Of a DNA stretch of 64,000 bases, positions 22,617 to 32,000 are shown piece after piece; position 1 is the first letter of the stretch, and the number at the start of each line of letters is the position of its first letter. The translations under genes were made by a program, and so were the position numbers. Source of the DNA: Actinoplanes lutulentus (GTDB lineage Bacteria > Actinomycetota > Actinomycetes > Mycobacteriales > Micromonosporaceae); assembly GCF_003259845.1 (NCBI RefSeq), contig NZ_QLMJ01000011.1:124001-188000 (forward strand), written 5' to 3'. Below the pieces are notes generated by a model, which worked only from the letters and a program-made list of their open reading frames with translations, searched no databases and had not been told where the DNA came from.

Positions 22617-22922
22617 CTACTCCGGCAGGTAACCGGCCGCCTTCCGCGCGCAGTCCTGGACCGCCGATTCGGCGTCGGCGCCGATGCTCTCCAACGCCAC
22701 CAGGGCGGTGAAGACGACGTCGGCCAGCTCGCCGATCACCTGTTCGCGGGTGTGGGTGACGCCTTTGCGGGGGTTCTGGCCGAGCATGCCGATCCAGGCC
22801 TGGGCGGCCTCGCCCGACTCCTCGGTCAGTTTCAGGATCCGCAGGGTCTGTTCGAGTTCGGACGTGCCGTTGCGGTCGTCGAGGTGGGCGCGCCAGCGTT
22901 TGGCCTCGGTCCAGATGTCCAT
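22617..22922 (-). CDS. MazG-like nucleotide pyrophosphohydrolase family protein
   Basis: 101 residues, starting at the ATG at 22920-22922 (MDIWTEAKRWRAHLDD). It is a compact helical protein of the MazG-like/all-alpha NTP-PPase superfamily: KLTEESGEAAQAWIGM carries the ExxE metal site, and IGELADVVFTALVALESIGAD carries the following ExxD motif. It could hydrolyse a nucleoside triphosphate to a monophosphate, for example as a house-cleaning enzyme. It lies 17 nt after the serine dehydratase gene, with which it probably forms an operon. Confidence 0.85.
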   Translation of the reverse strand: MDIWTEAKRWRAHLDDRNGTSELEQTLRILKLTEESGEAAQAWIGMLGQNPRKGVTHTREQVIGELADVVFTALVALESIGADAESAVQDCARKAAGYLPE

Positions 22923-22939
22923 CCGGTGATTGTGGCCGG

Positions 22940-24259
22940 TCAGCACTCGATCACGTTGACGGCCAGGCCACCCCGGGCGGTCTCCTTGTACTTCACCTTC
23001 ATGTCGGCGCCGGTCTCCTTCATCGTCTTGATGACCTTGTCGAGGGAGACGTGGTGCCGGCCGTCGCCGCGCAGCGCCATCCGGGCCGCCGTGACCGCCT
23101 TCACCGCGCCCATCCCGTTGCGCTCGATGCACGGGATCTGCACGAGGCCGCCGACCGGGTCGCAGGTCAGGCCCAGGTTGTGTTCCATGCCGATCTCGGC
23201 GGCGTTCTCCACCTGCTCCGGTGTGCCGCCGAGCACCTCGGCCAGCCCGGCCGCCGCCATCGCGCACGCCGACCCGACCTCGCCCTGGCAGCCCACCTCG
23301 GCGCCGGAGATCGAGGCGTTCTCCTTGAAGAGCAGCCCGATCGCGCCGGCCGCGAGCAGGAACCGGACGATTCCGGCGTCCGACGCGCCCGGCACGAAGT
23401 CCAGGTAATAGCGCAGCACGGCCGGGATGATGCCCGCGGCGCCGTTGGTGGGCGCGGTCACCACGCGGCCTCCGGCCGCATTCTGCTCATTCACTGCCAT
23501 GGCGTACGCGGTGAGCCACTCCATCGAGAGTGTGGCGGGGTCTCCGGCCGCCCGCAGCTGCCGGGCTGTCGACGCTGCCCGGCGTCGCACCTTCAGCCCG
23601 CCGGGCAGCACACCTTCGGCATCCAGGCCGGCGTCGATGCAGGCCGACATGACCGACCAGATGTGCAGCAGGCCGTCGTTCACCGAGGCCGCCGGGCGCC
23701 GCACGGACTCGTTGTCCAGCATCAGGCGGGAGATCGACAGGCCGGTCGACCGGGTCAGTGCGAGCAGCTGGTCGCCCGTGGAGAACGGATGCGGCAGGTC
23801 CGGTGCGGAACCCCGTACCGAAGAGAAGAGGTCTCCCACCACGAAGCCGCCGCCGACCGAGAAGTATCGCTTGGTGAGCAGCTCGGCGCCATCGGCGCCG
23901 AGCGCGGTGAAGACCATGCCGTTGGGGTGTTCGGGCAGCGAGCGACGCCGGTGCAGGACCATCTCCACGGCCGCCTCGGCGCCATGCGGCAGCGTGAGGA
24001 GGCCGTCGGAGGACGGGTTCAGCGTGACGTCGACCGTCTCCGGTTCGAACCCTTGCAGACCGAGCAGCACCGCCTTCGGCGTGCCGTGGCCGTGACCGGT
24101 CGCGCCCAGTGAGCCGAACAGCTCGGCGCGCACCGTCGTGACCCCGTCCACCGAGGCGAGACGACCGGCGAACAGGTGGGCCGCGCGCATCGGGCCGACC
24201 GTGTGGGAGCTGGACGGACCGATACCGATCGAGAAGAGGTCGAACACGGAGACGGCCAC
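22940..24259 (-). CDS. sdaA: L-serine ammonia-lyase (iron-sulphur type)
   Basis: A 439-residue single-chain serine dehydratase converting L-serine to pyruvate and ammonia. The start is GTG at 24257-24259, 2 nt after the gcvH stop. The N-terminal domain has SVFDLFSIGIGPSSSHTVGPMRAAHLF and GSLGATGHGHGTPKAVLLGL. The catalytic domain has TAPTNGAAGIIPAVLRYY, AEVGCQGEVGSACAMAAAGL and GLTCDPVGGLVQIPCIERN, with the cysteines that hold the 4Fe-4S cluster. It lies in an operon with gcvH under a glycine riboswitch, consistent with draining glycine-derived serine to pyruvate. Confidence 0.96.
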   Translation of the reverse strand: MAVSVFDLFSIGIGPSSSHTVGPMRAAHLFAGRLASVDGVTTVRAELFGSLGATGHGHGTPKAVLLGLQGFEPETVDVTLNPSSDGLLTLPHGAEAAVEMVLHRRRSLPEHPNGMVFTALGADGAELLTKRYFSVGGGFVVGDLFSSVRGSAPDLPHPFSTGDQLLALTRSTGLSISRLMLDNESVRRPAASVNDGLLHIWSVMSACIDAGLDAEGVLPGGLKVRRRAASTARQLRAAGDPATLSMEWLTAYAMAVNEQNAAGGRVVTAPTNGAAGIIPAVLRYYLDFVPGASDAGIVRFLLAAGAIGLLFKENASISGAEVGCQGEVGSACAMAAAGLAEVLGGTPEQVENAAEIGMEHNLGLTCDPVGGLVQIPCIERNGMGAVKAVTAARMALRGDGRHHVSLDKVIKTMKETGADMKVKYKETARGGLAVNVIEC

Positions 24260-24261
24260 GA

Positions 24262-24633
24262 TCAGGACTCCGGCGAGATCAGCGCGGCATAGCCCGCGGC
24301 GTCGAGAACCTCGGGGGTACGGGTGACCCGCACCCGGTAGAGCCATCCGGCGCCGTAGGGATCAGTGTTGATCAGCCCGGGGTCGGCGGCGAGCGCGCTG
24401 TTGATTTCCACGATCTCTCCATCGGCCGGCGCATAGACCTCGCTGACCGATTTTGTCGACTCGATCTCGCCGCACGTCTGGCCGGCCGTGGTGATCGTGC
24501 CGGCCTCGGGAAGATCGACGAAGACGACGTCGCCGAGCGCGTCCGCGGCGAACGCGGTGATGCCGACGGTGGCGATCTCGTCGTCGGTGAGCCACTCGTG
24601 GTCGCGGCTGTAACGAAGGTTGAGGGGGATCAA
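24262..24633 (-). CDS. gcvH: Glycine cleavage system H protein
   Basis: 123 residues. It carries lipoyl-lysine in ESTKSVSEVYAP (about residue 61) with the family signature DALGDVVFVDLPEAG and AADPGLINTDPYGAGWLYRV. H protein shuttles the methylamine group between the P, T and L components of the glycine cleavage complex. The start is TTG (24631-24633) with AGGAG 7 nt upstream; no better start exists. In many actinomycetes gcvH lies with gcvT, glyA and sdaA, but here only sdaA follows. Expression is predicted to be controlled by the tandem glycine riboswitch directly upstream. Confidence 0.95.
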   Translation of the reverse strand: MIPLNLRYSRDHEWLTDDEIATVGITAFAADALGDVVFVDLPEAGTITTAGQTCGEIESTKSVSEVYAPADGEIVEINSALAADPGLINTDPYGAGWLYRVRVTRTPEVLDAAGYAALISPES

Positions 24634-24675
24634 AGGGAGGCTCCTGGCTTGACTGAGGTCGGGGCCTCCCTCGCT

Positions 24676-24858
24676 CTGTCATGGTGCCTGAGAGGTTCAC
24701 CGCTGCGTGAAGGCAGCGGCTTGCACCGTCGGCGCGGGTCTCGCTCCCGGCTTTCCAGAGTCGCCTGACCGCAGCGGTACGGGGGCCTGAGAGATTCTGA
24801 GGGAGAAGTTGCTCCTTCGGCGCCTCTCCACGATCAAGAGGGCTCTCCCGCTGCGGGT
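24676..24858 (-). ncRNA. Tandem glycine riboswitch (gcvT type)
   Basis: On the minus strand two aptamers occur in series in the leader of gcvH. The first has GGGAGAG, GCGCCGAAGGAGCAA and AATCTCTCAGGC. The second has GCGCCGACGGTGCAA and GAACCTCTCAGGCACC. These are the conserved cores of the glycine aptamer, and the tandem arrangement is the classic cooperative form. High glycine would switch on gcvH and the serine dehydratase gene. Bases 24887-24994, between the riboswitch and the kinase stop, hold nothing I can support. Confidence 0.92.
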
Positions 24859-24994
24859 GAAACGGCTTCTTCAATTGTGGCTGCAAGCTATCCGGGCCGC
24901 CATGATCGCGTCAAGCGCTCAACGACCGGTTCGGCCGTGCGGCCGGCGACGCCGTCCTCGTCGAGACGGTGTCCACGAGCGCCGGGAAGGGCGA

Positions 24995-27900
24995 TTACCG
25001 GATCGCCGGCTGAGCAATCGGCAGGGTCAGGGTGAAGATGCTTCCGCCGGTCGGCCCCGGCTCGTACCCGGCCGTGCCGTTGTTCGCCTCGGCAAGGCCC
25101 TTCACGATGTAGAGGCCCAGGCCGTTGCCCTTGATCGACGGGCTCATGCCGGCCGCTCGTACGTACCGGTCGAACAGGTGCGGCCGCAGGTCCTCGGCGA
25201 TGCCCTCGCCCTCGTCGCACACCCCGATCACCACGGTGCCGCCACGCCGTTCGACAGTGACGGCGGTGACCCCGCCGCCGTACTTGGCCGCGTTGGTGCA
25301 GTAGTTGGTGACGATCTGCTGCAGGTGGCTCGGATGCACCAGCACGGTCGTGCCGGTCTCGCAGGTCACCGATGGGCTGATCTCCAGTCCGGCCAGGATC
25401 TCGCCGAGCGCCGGGCCGATCTCCACCGGCTCCGGGGTCGCGTTCATCTGCCCGGCGTCCAGGGTGCACATGGTGAGGATCTCGGCGCAGAGGATCTCCA
25501 GGCGGCGCGCCGACCGGGCGATCACCTCGACCGCCTTGCGGTGCGGTGGCTTCACGTCGTCGAGGTCGCCCTGCAGCAGCTCGGCGTACGCGGTGATGGT
25601 GTTCAGCGGGGTGCCGATCTCGTGCGAGAGCATCCCCATCAGGTCGAGTTTCAGCGCGTTCGCGGCGGCCAGCTGGTTGTTGCTGTCCTGCAGCTCGTCG
25701 TTGCTCTCGGCGAGCTGCGCCGCGGCGGCGTCCCGGTCGCGTTCGGCGGCGAGCCGGGCCGTCACGTCCTGCAGCACCGCGATGAAGCTGACCGGCTGGC
25801 CGTCGCTGTCCCGGACCAGGGACATGCCCATCGCCGCGTCCACGATGTGCCCGCCGGCGTGCAGCATCCGCAAGTGCCGGTCCAGCGGCAGGTCCTGGGT
25901 GAAGAGCCGGGCTGCCGCCCGGTGGTTGTCGGCCCGCTCGTCCGGGTGGGTGATGTCGTCCAGCGTCATCGACTCCAGCAGCGCCACCGATCGGCCCAGC
26001 ATCCCGGCCAGAGCCGGGTTGACCTGCTGGAAGGCGCCGTCCAGGGCGATCGTGGCCTGTCCCACGGTGGCGAGCGAGAACTGGGTGCGCAACCGTTTCT
26101 CGCTGTCCGCCATCCGCCGCTCGGCGACCTTGCGCGCGGTGACGTCGATGTTCACCTCGAGGATCGCGATCGGATGGTCGGCGTGGTCGCGCTGCACGGC
26201 CTGGTGCGACAGCACGGTGATCCGGGTGCCGTCGCTGCGCAGGTGGTCCAGCTCGCCGTGCCATTCACCGGTCTCGGACAGCGCCGTGTCGACCAGGGTC
26301 CGCAGGACCGGGAAGCGGGTGTCGAGCAGCCGGTGGGTCGGGCATCCGAGGGCGGCGTCGGCGTCCCATCCGTACGTGGCCTGGGCGCCCCGGTTCCAGT
26401 AGGTGATCCGGTCCTCCAGGTCCTTGACGATGACCGCGGTCGGCGCGAGGTCGAGCAGCTCGGCCTGCTGGCGCAGCTGCTCCTGGTCGTGCTGGCGCTC
26501 GGTGACGTCGCTGCACACGCCGTCGATGAAGAAGATCCCGCCCTCGTTGCGGGGCACCGCACGGGTCCACACCCAGCGGGTCACCCCGTCGGCGCCGATC
26601 ACCCGGTTGGTCACCTGGGCGGCCTGGCCGTTCAGCATCTCCTGGCCGAAGCTCTCGAACAGGGCCCGGTCCTCCGGATGCACCATCCCGGTGGTCACCT
26701 CGGAGAGGTCGTCGCCACTGGGTACCAGCCCGCCGAAGACGCCGGCGCTGTCGTGGCTGGCGTAGACCATCACCGCCTGGCCGGGTGCGTCCACGCGTAC
26801 CGTCCAGAGGAAGTCGTCCAGGTTCGCGATGACCCGGTCGAACTCGCGGCGGGCCCTCGACAGTTCGAGTTCCAGCTCCTCGGCGCGGCGGCGGTGCACG
26901 TACTGGCCGATGTGCGCGGCGACCGTGTCCAGGGCGGCCATCAGCTCGGGGTCGGGTTCGGTGCGGCGGCGTTCGAAGGCGGTGAGCACCCCGACCACGT
27001 CGGTGCCGTTGCGGACCGGCACCGCCACCGCCGTGTTCAGGCTGGCACGCTCGGCGGCGGCGGCCCGGGGCGAGTCGATGGTGGGCAGGTCCCGGACCCA
27101 GCGGGCGGACGCCGTGGCCCACACCTGGCCGACGATCCCCTCGCCGTGGGCGTACTCGGTGATCTCCTCCATCGGGGCGGTCACCTCGCGGTCGCGGGCG
27201 GCCACGGCGAGGCGTACCAAATGGGTCTCGTCGTCGTCCAGCTGCCAGTACTCGATGTAGGGCCAGCCGAGTCCGTCCGCGACGGCGGCCACGACCTGGG
27301 AGATGGCCTGCTCGACGCTCTCCGAGGTGGCCAGGGCACCGGAGACGGCGTACTCCAGCGTGCGCAGCATCTCGCTGCGGCGCACGCTGGTCAGATCCCG
27401 GACGAACATGTACGCGGCCATGCCACCGGGCCGGTCCAGGGCGGTCAGCGACAGCTCGATCGGGAACTGGCGGCCACCGCGCTGCAGACCCAGGAACTCC
27501 ACCCGGCGACCGGCCGGGTCGACCTCGGTCTCGAACGACGCCGCTATCATCCAGTCGGCGTGGTCGCGCCGGTGCTGCGGCGCGATGATCAGCTCGTTCA
27601 AGCAGCGGCCCAGCGCCTCCGGCACGCTCCAGCCGAACATCTCCTCGGCGGCCCGGTTCCAGCCGGTGATCCGGCCGCCCAGATCGGTGGCGACGAACGC
27701 GTCCAGGGTGCTACCGAGGATCTGCTGGATCAGCTCGGCGGACTCGGCCACCTCGTGCGCGGCGACCTGCGCGGCGATCTCGGCGGCCGCGGCGGCGGCC
27801 AGGTCCTCCATGACCGCGACGTCCGCGTCGCTCCACGGCCGCGCCTCACGGTCGACCGCACAGAGCGTGCCCAGGACGAACCCGTCCGGCGAGCGCAACG

Positions 27901-28276
27901 GCACACCCAGGTACGCGATCGCGTTGTACTCGGTGATCGCCGGATTACCGCGCAGCAGCGGGTGCTCCCGGGCGTCCGGCACAACCAGGGGCGCGCCGGC
28001 CTCCACCACGTACTGGCAGTACGAGTGCGACAGCGGCGTCTCGCGGAACATCGGGCTGGCCGACGGACCGGCCTGGCTCACGAAACACTGGCGTTCCTCC
28101 TGCACCAGCGTCACCAGGGTGGCGCTGCCGCCGACCAGGCGCTGCGCGAGACCGGTGATCCGGTCCAGCACCGGCGACTCACGGTCGACCAGGCCGGTCG
28201 CTTTGACAGCGGCCAGCCGAGCAGGGTCCAGAACCGCCCCCGGTACGAGGCTGGGCTGGACAGACACGCCACTCAT
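24995..28276 (-). CDS. Multisensor GAF/PAS histidine kinase
   Basis: A 1093-residue cytoplasmic hybrid sensor kinase without membrane segments. Order: GAF (about 30-190), PAS (195-320), GAF (330-480), three PAS (about 490-610, 615-735, 745-865), HisKA (about 880-950) and HATPase (about 985-1090). The phospho-acceptor box is LSHEIGTPLNTI, with I-G where most kinases have L-R. HATPase shows NYCTNAAKYG (N box), GVCDEGEGI (G1) and GNGLGLYIVKGL (G2). I start at the ATG at 28274-28276; a TTG seven codons upstream is an alternative. No response regulator is adjacent, so its output partner is unknown. The region that should carry a cognate regulator holds the kinase-phosphatase fusion gene. Confidence 0.9.
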   Translation of the reverse strand: MSGVSVQPSLVPGAVLDPARLAAVKATGLVDRESPVLDRITGLAQRLVGGSATLVTLVQEERQCFVSQAGPSASPMFRETPLSHSYCQYVVEAGAPLVVPDAREHPLLRGNPAITEYNAIAYLGVPLRSPDGFVLGTLCAVDREARPWSDADVAVMEDLAAAAAAEIAAQVAAHEVAESAELIQQILGSTLDAFVATDLGGRITGWNRAAEEMFGWSVPEALGRCLNELIIAPQHRRDHADWMIAASFETEVDPAGRRVEFLGLQRGGRQFPIELSLTALDRPGGMAAYMFVRDLTSVRRSEMLRTLEYAVSGALATSESVEQAISQVVAAVADGLGWPYIEYWQLDDDETHLVRLAVAARDREVTAPMEEITEYAHGEGIVGQVWATASARWVRDLPTIDSPRAAAAERASLNTAVAVPVRNGTDVVGVLTAFERRRTEPDPELMAALDTVAAHIGQYVHRRRAEELELELSRARREFDRVIANLDDFLWTVRVDAPGQAVMVYASHDSAGVFGGLVPSGDDLSEVTTGMVHPEDRALFESFGQEMLNGQAAQVTNRVIGADGVTRWVWTRAVPRNEGGIFFIDGVCSDVTERQHDQEQLRQQAELLDLAPTAVIVKDLEDRITYWNRGAQATYGWDADAALGCPTHRLLDTRFPVLRTLVDTALSETGEWHGELDHLRSDGTRITVLSHQAVQRDHADHPIAILEVNIDVTARKVAERRMADSEKRLRTQFSLATVGQATIALDGAFQQVNPALAGMLGRSVALLESMTLDDITHPDERADNHRAAARLFTQDLPLDRHLRMLHAGGHIVDAAMGMSLVRDSDGQPVSFIAVLQDVTARLAAERDRDAAAAQLAESNDELQDSNNQLAAANALKLDLMGMLSHEIGTPLNTITAYAELLQGDLDDVKPPHRKAVEVIARSARRLEILCAEILTMCTLDAGQMNATPEPVEIGPALGEILAGLEISPSVTCETGTTVLVHPSHLQQIVTNYCTNAAKYGGGVTAVTVERRGGTVVIGVCDEGEGIAEDLRPHLFDRYVRAAGMSPSIKGNGLGLYIVKGLAEANNGTAGYEPGPTGGSIFTLTLPIAQPAIR

Positions 28277-28421
28277 CGCCTGACCGATCGGCAACCGTCC
28301 GGCAATCCTGAGGCGTCAACCATCCCGCGGGGATGAGGCAGGCACGGCAACCGGCTCGGACGATCAGGTTAGCCGGATCCGCAGTGGGGCAAGGCGAAGT
28401 GAAACCCCTCAGGAGGACCTG

Positions 28422-28673
28422 ATGACGATGTACGACAGTTCGATCGATGCCCAGCACAACATCGCCGGCACCGGCGACCCGGCCGAGATCGCGGCGAACG
28501 CCGAAGCCGCCGGCGCCGAGCTGGGCGTGCCGCCCCAGCGCCGCCGTCTACCGGTCATCCTGGTCACGGCGGCGATCGCGGCCGCGACGGCGGGAGCCGT
28601 GTACGGCGTGGCCAAGGCCGTCGAGGCACGCCGCAGCCGCAGCTGGTGGGAGGACCTGATCAGCCGGTTCTGA
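28422..28673 (+). CDS. Small single-helix membrane protein
   Basis: 83 residues, ATG with AGGAGG 5 nt upstream. A soluble N-terminus rich in Ala/Glu precedes the basic VPPQRRRLPV motif, one transmembrane helix (ILVTAAIAAATAGAVYGV) and a short cytoplasmic tail with WWEDLISRF. I do not recognise a family. It lies alone between the two large signalling genes on the opposite strand. Confidence 0.72.
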   Translation: MTMYDSSIDAQHNIAGTGDPAEIAANAEAAGAELGVPPQRRRLPVILVTAAIAAATAGAVYGVAKAVEARRSRSWWEDLISRF

Positions 28674-28703
28674 GTTCGCCACCACAGCGGGACGGACGGG
28701 GGC

Positions 28704-29006
28704 TCAGAGCCCCCGCACCGTCGTCAGCTCGGCAAGACCGGACACGGTGAGCAGTGGCGCCAGCAGCGGGCCGGTCACCACCTCGATCCGGTCGGCGTGC
28801 TGGAACAGCGTGGCCAGGCCTGAGCTGTCCAGGTACTCGACCGCGGTCAGGTCCACCAGCAGCGCGGCCGCGGCCGCCCCGGCGACCGCGACACGCAGCG
28901 CCGACGCGAAGGCGTCGGCATTGCTCATGTCGATCTCACCGGCCGCGGCGAGAACCGGAACGCCATCGGGTCGCTGCCCGCTGGTCAGCGTGAGCGCGGT
29001 GGTCAT
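28704..29006 (-). CDS. STAS-domain anti-sigma factor antagonist
   Basis: 100 residues: a single STAS domain with VLAAAGEIDMSNADAFASALR, then LLVDLTAVEYLDSSGLATLFQHADR. The serine pair in DSSG is where antagonists of the SpoIIAA/RsbV class are phosphorylated. The ATG overlaps the stop of the preceding 1362-residue fusion by 4 nt (ATGA), so the two are co-translated. The fusion supplies an RsbW-like kinase and a PP2C phosphatase, so this antagonist is probably its direct substrate. Confidence 0.92.
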   Translation of the reverse strand: MTTALTLTSGQRPDGVPVLAAAGEIDMSNADAFASALRVAVAGAAAAALLVDLTAVEYLDSSGLATLFQHADRIEVVTGPLLAPLLTVSGLAELTTVRGL

Positions 29007-32000
29007 GGCACGATCCTCGCCTGCATGTCGATGGTGGTGCCGGCGATGCCGGTGGTGACAGTCACGTGGTGCATGAACGCCTTCATCAGCATGAGGCCAC
29101 GACCACGGTACGGGTTCTCGGCAGGCCGTGGTGTCAGCCACCGCCCGTTGTCGACGACCGTGAGCCGCAGGTCCTCCGCCGTCGCTATGGCCCGCAACTG
29201 GATCTTGCCGGCCGTGTCCCGATGCCCGTGCTCGATCGCGTTGGCGCAGGCCTCCCCCGCCGCGACCAGCACGTTCTGAATCGTGACCGGGTCGATCGCG
29301 CAGCGTTCCAGCCAGCCGCGCAGCGCGGTACGCACCGGGGCGAGCCGGGCCGCCTCGGCCGGGAACTCCAGCTCCAGCGGGCCGGGCTGACGGTAGAGCA
29401 GCAGAGCGACGTCGTCGTCGTAACCACCGTCCGGGGCGAGCCGGTCCATCACCTCGGTGGCGAGCTCGTCGATCGGGGTGCTGCGGCCGAGCCGCACCGC
29501 GTCGGTGGCCGCGTCGATGCCCTCGGTCAGCGGCTGCCGGCGCCGCTCGACGAGACCGTCGGTGTAGAGCAGCAGCGTGGTCCGCGGTTCCATCCGGTAC
29601 TCGGCCTCGTCGCGGTCCATCGTCGGCCGGATCGCCAGCGGCCGTGAGCGTCCCTGGTCGAGCAGCTCGATGGCACCGTCGGCCTGCGCGGCGATCGGTG
29701 GTGGATGACCGGCGCTGGAGTAGACCAGGCGGCCGGTCGCCGGGTCGAGGACACCGCAGAACACGGTGGCGCAGGTGGCGCCGGGCAGCAGCGCCGCGAA
29801 CCGGTCGAGCGCCATCAGGGTCCGGGCCGGGCCGGTGTCCTGCAGCAGCAGGGCCCGGCAGGCGCTGCGGAGCTGGCCCATCACGGTCGCGGCGGGCAGC
29901 CCGTGCCCGACGCAGTCGCCGACGACGATGCCGATCCGGCCGTCCGGCAGGGTGACAGTGTCGTACCAGTCACCGCCGACCTTGAGCGGCCGGGTCGCCG
30001 GCTCGTAACGCACCGCGAAACCGGCCGGCAGCTGCGCCGGGCCGAGGATCGCGCGTTGCAGGGCGAGCGCTGTCTCCCGCTGCTGGTCGATCTGGTGCAC
30101 CCGGCGCAGCGCCTGGCCGAGATGGCCGGCGAGCAGGGCGAGCAGGGTCTTGTCCTGCTCGGTGAAGGGCCGCCGGTCACCGAGCTCCAGCCAGACGACC
30201 ATGGTCCCGTCCGGGTGGCCGAACGCGATGCCGGCGCCGGCGTCACGTTCGCTGACCGGCGTGAGCGGCGGGCCGCCCACCAGGCCGGTGATCGTGTCCC
30301 GGCGACGCTGCGGCAGACCGTCCCAGGTCAGCGAGGCGTCGGTGGCGTCGAACACCGGGACCGGTGAGCCGTCGAAGACGGTCGCTGACGCGTACGTGGC
30401 GTGCCAGAGACCGCGCAGCTCGGCGAGGGCGCCACCGAGCGCGCCCGGCAGGTCCTCGGCCTCGGACAGCCGCAGGCTGAGCGAGGCGACAGCGCTCTCC
30501 CGCTGGATCGCGTAATGCTCGTCGGTGACGTCCCGGAACGTGCCGACGATCACCCGGCGGCCGGTCTCCGGGTCATGGACCCCGGTGAACGTGGCGGCTG
30601 CCCACAGCCGGTGCCCGTCGCGGTGGTTGACCGGGATCGTGTAGGTGCCGTGCTGGTCGTGGGTCAGCGACTCCAGCGCGGCGGCCACCTCGGCGAACGC
30701 GTCGGCGTCGGTCTCCGCGTCCGGCCACCACGGTGGCACGCCGCGATAGGGCAGCCCTTCCGGCCCGTACCCCAGTATGTCGGTGAAAGCCGCGTTGATC
30801 TCGATGACCGCGCCCTCTTCGTCGCAGACGAAGAAGGCCTCCTGCAACGACTCGACCAGCGCGGTACGCCACCGGGCGTGATGGTTGCGCATCCGGGCCA
30901 GCTCGACGTTGGCGCGGACCCGGGCCAGCAGCTCGGCCGCCGAGAACGGCTTGAACAGGTAGTCGTCGGCACCGGCCTCGAGGCCTTCGATCGCCGCTTC
31001 CTGGCCGGCCCGCGCGGAGAGCAGCAGCACCGGGACCCCGGCGGTCCGGCCGTCCTCGCGCAGCGCCGCCACCAGTTCCAGACCGTCCATCTCGGGCATC
31101 ATCACGTCGCTGACCACCAGGTCCGGCGGATCGGCGCGGGCCGCGCCGAGGGCCTGCCGGCCGTCGCCGACCGCGGTGACCCGGTGCCCGGCCGAGCGCA
31201 GCAGCCGGGTCAGATAGTCCCGCATGTCCGCGTTGTCGTCGGCGACCAGCACCCGGGCGGCGGAACCGGGAACCGGCACGGCCGTCTCGATCGGGTAGTC
31301 CGGCGCGGACGGCAGCCAGCGCAGCGCCTCCTGCACGAACGGGTCGGCGGTGGCCGAGACGGCAGCGGCGTCGGCGGCGGGCACCACCGCGTCGGCGGGC
31401 AGGTGCGCCGCGCCGAACGGCAGGATGATCGTGAAAACGGTCCCCTGCCCGGCGGTGCTCTCCGCGCCGACCGTGCCGCCGTGCAGCAGCACCAGCTCCT
31501 TCACCAGCGCGAGCCCGATGCCGCTGCCCTCGTTGGAGCGCGACCGGGTGTTCTCGATGCGGTGGAATCGCTCGAAGAGCCGGGGCATCTCCTCCGGCGC
31601 GACACCGGCGCCGGTGTCAGCGACCGTGACGACCGCCCGGCCGTCCTCGGCACGCACCGCGACCCGGATGCCGCCGTCGAAGGTGAACTTCAGGGCGTTG
31701 CTGAGCAGGTTGAGGACGACCTTCTCCCACATGCCCCGGTCGATGTAGACCTCGGCGGGCAGCGTGGGGCAGTCCACGTCGAAGGTGAGCCCGGCGCGCT
31801 CGACGGCGGAGCGGAAGACGCTGGCCAGATCGGCGGTGGTGGCGGCCAGGTCGACGGGTTCGTACCGGGCCTGCATCCGGCCGGCTTCCAGGCGGGAGAA
31901 GTCGAGCAGCGCGTTGACCAGCTTGCCGAGGCGCAGCGCGTTGCGGTGCATGACGTCGAGGTCCTCGCGCATGTCCTCGCCGGCCCGGCTCCGCAGCTCG

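Noticed and set aside
24906..25013. A 35-codon plus-strand fragment with LNDRFGRAAGDAVL, which recalls a GGDEF-domain motif
   Set aside because: It follows an in-frame stop, is very short and overlaps the kinase end. It may be chance or a relic; not enough to call a pseudogene.
24809..28336. A very long open frame on the plus strand opposite the multisensor kinase
   Set aside because: It is a GC-driven shadow of the minus-strand kinase: rich in H, R, G, Q and V with no domain, and it also runs over the riboswitch region.
28698..28714. A GGGGGCTC-A-GAGCCCCC palindrome at the STAS gene end as a terminator
   Set aside because: Its first half lies before the stop and the second half inside the STAS coding region, with no U-run, so it is more likely coding constraint or coincidence.
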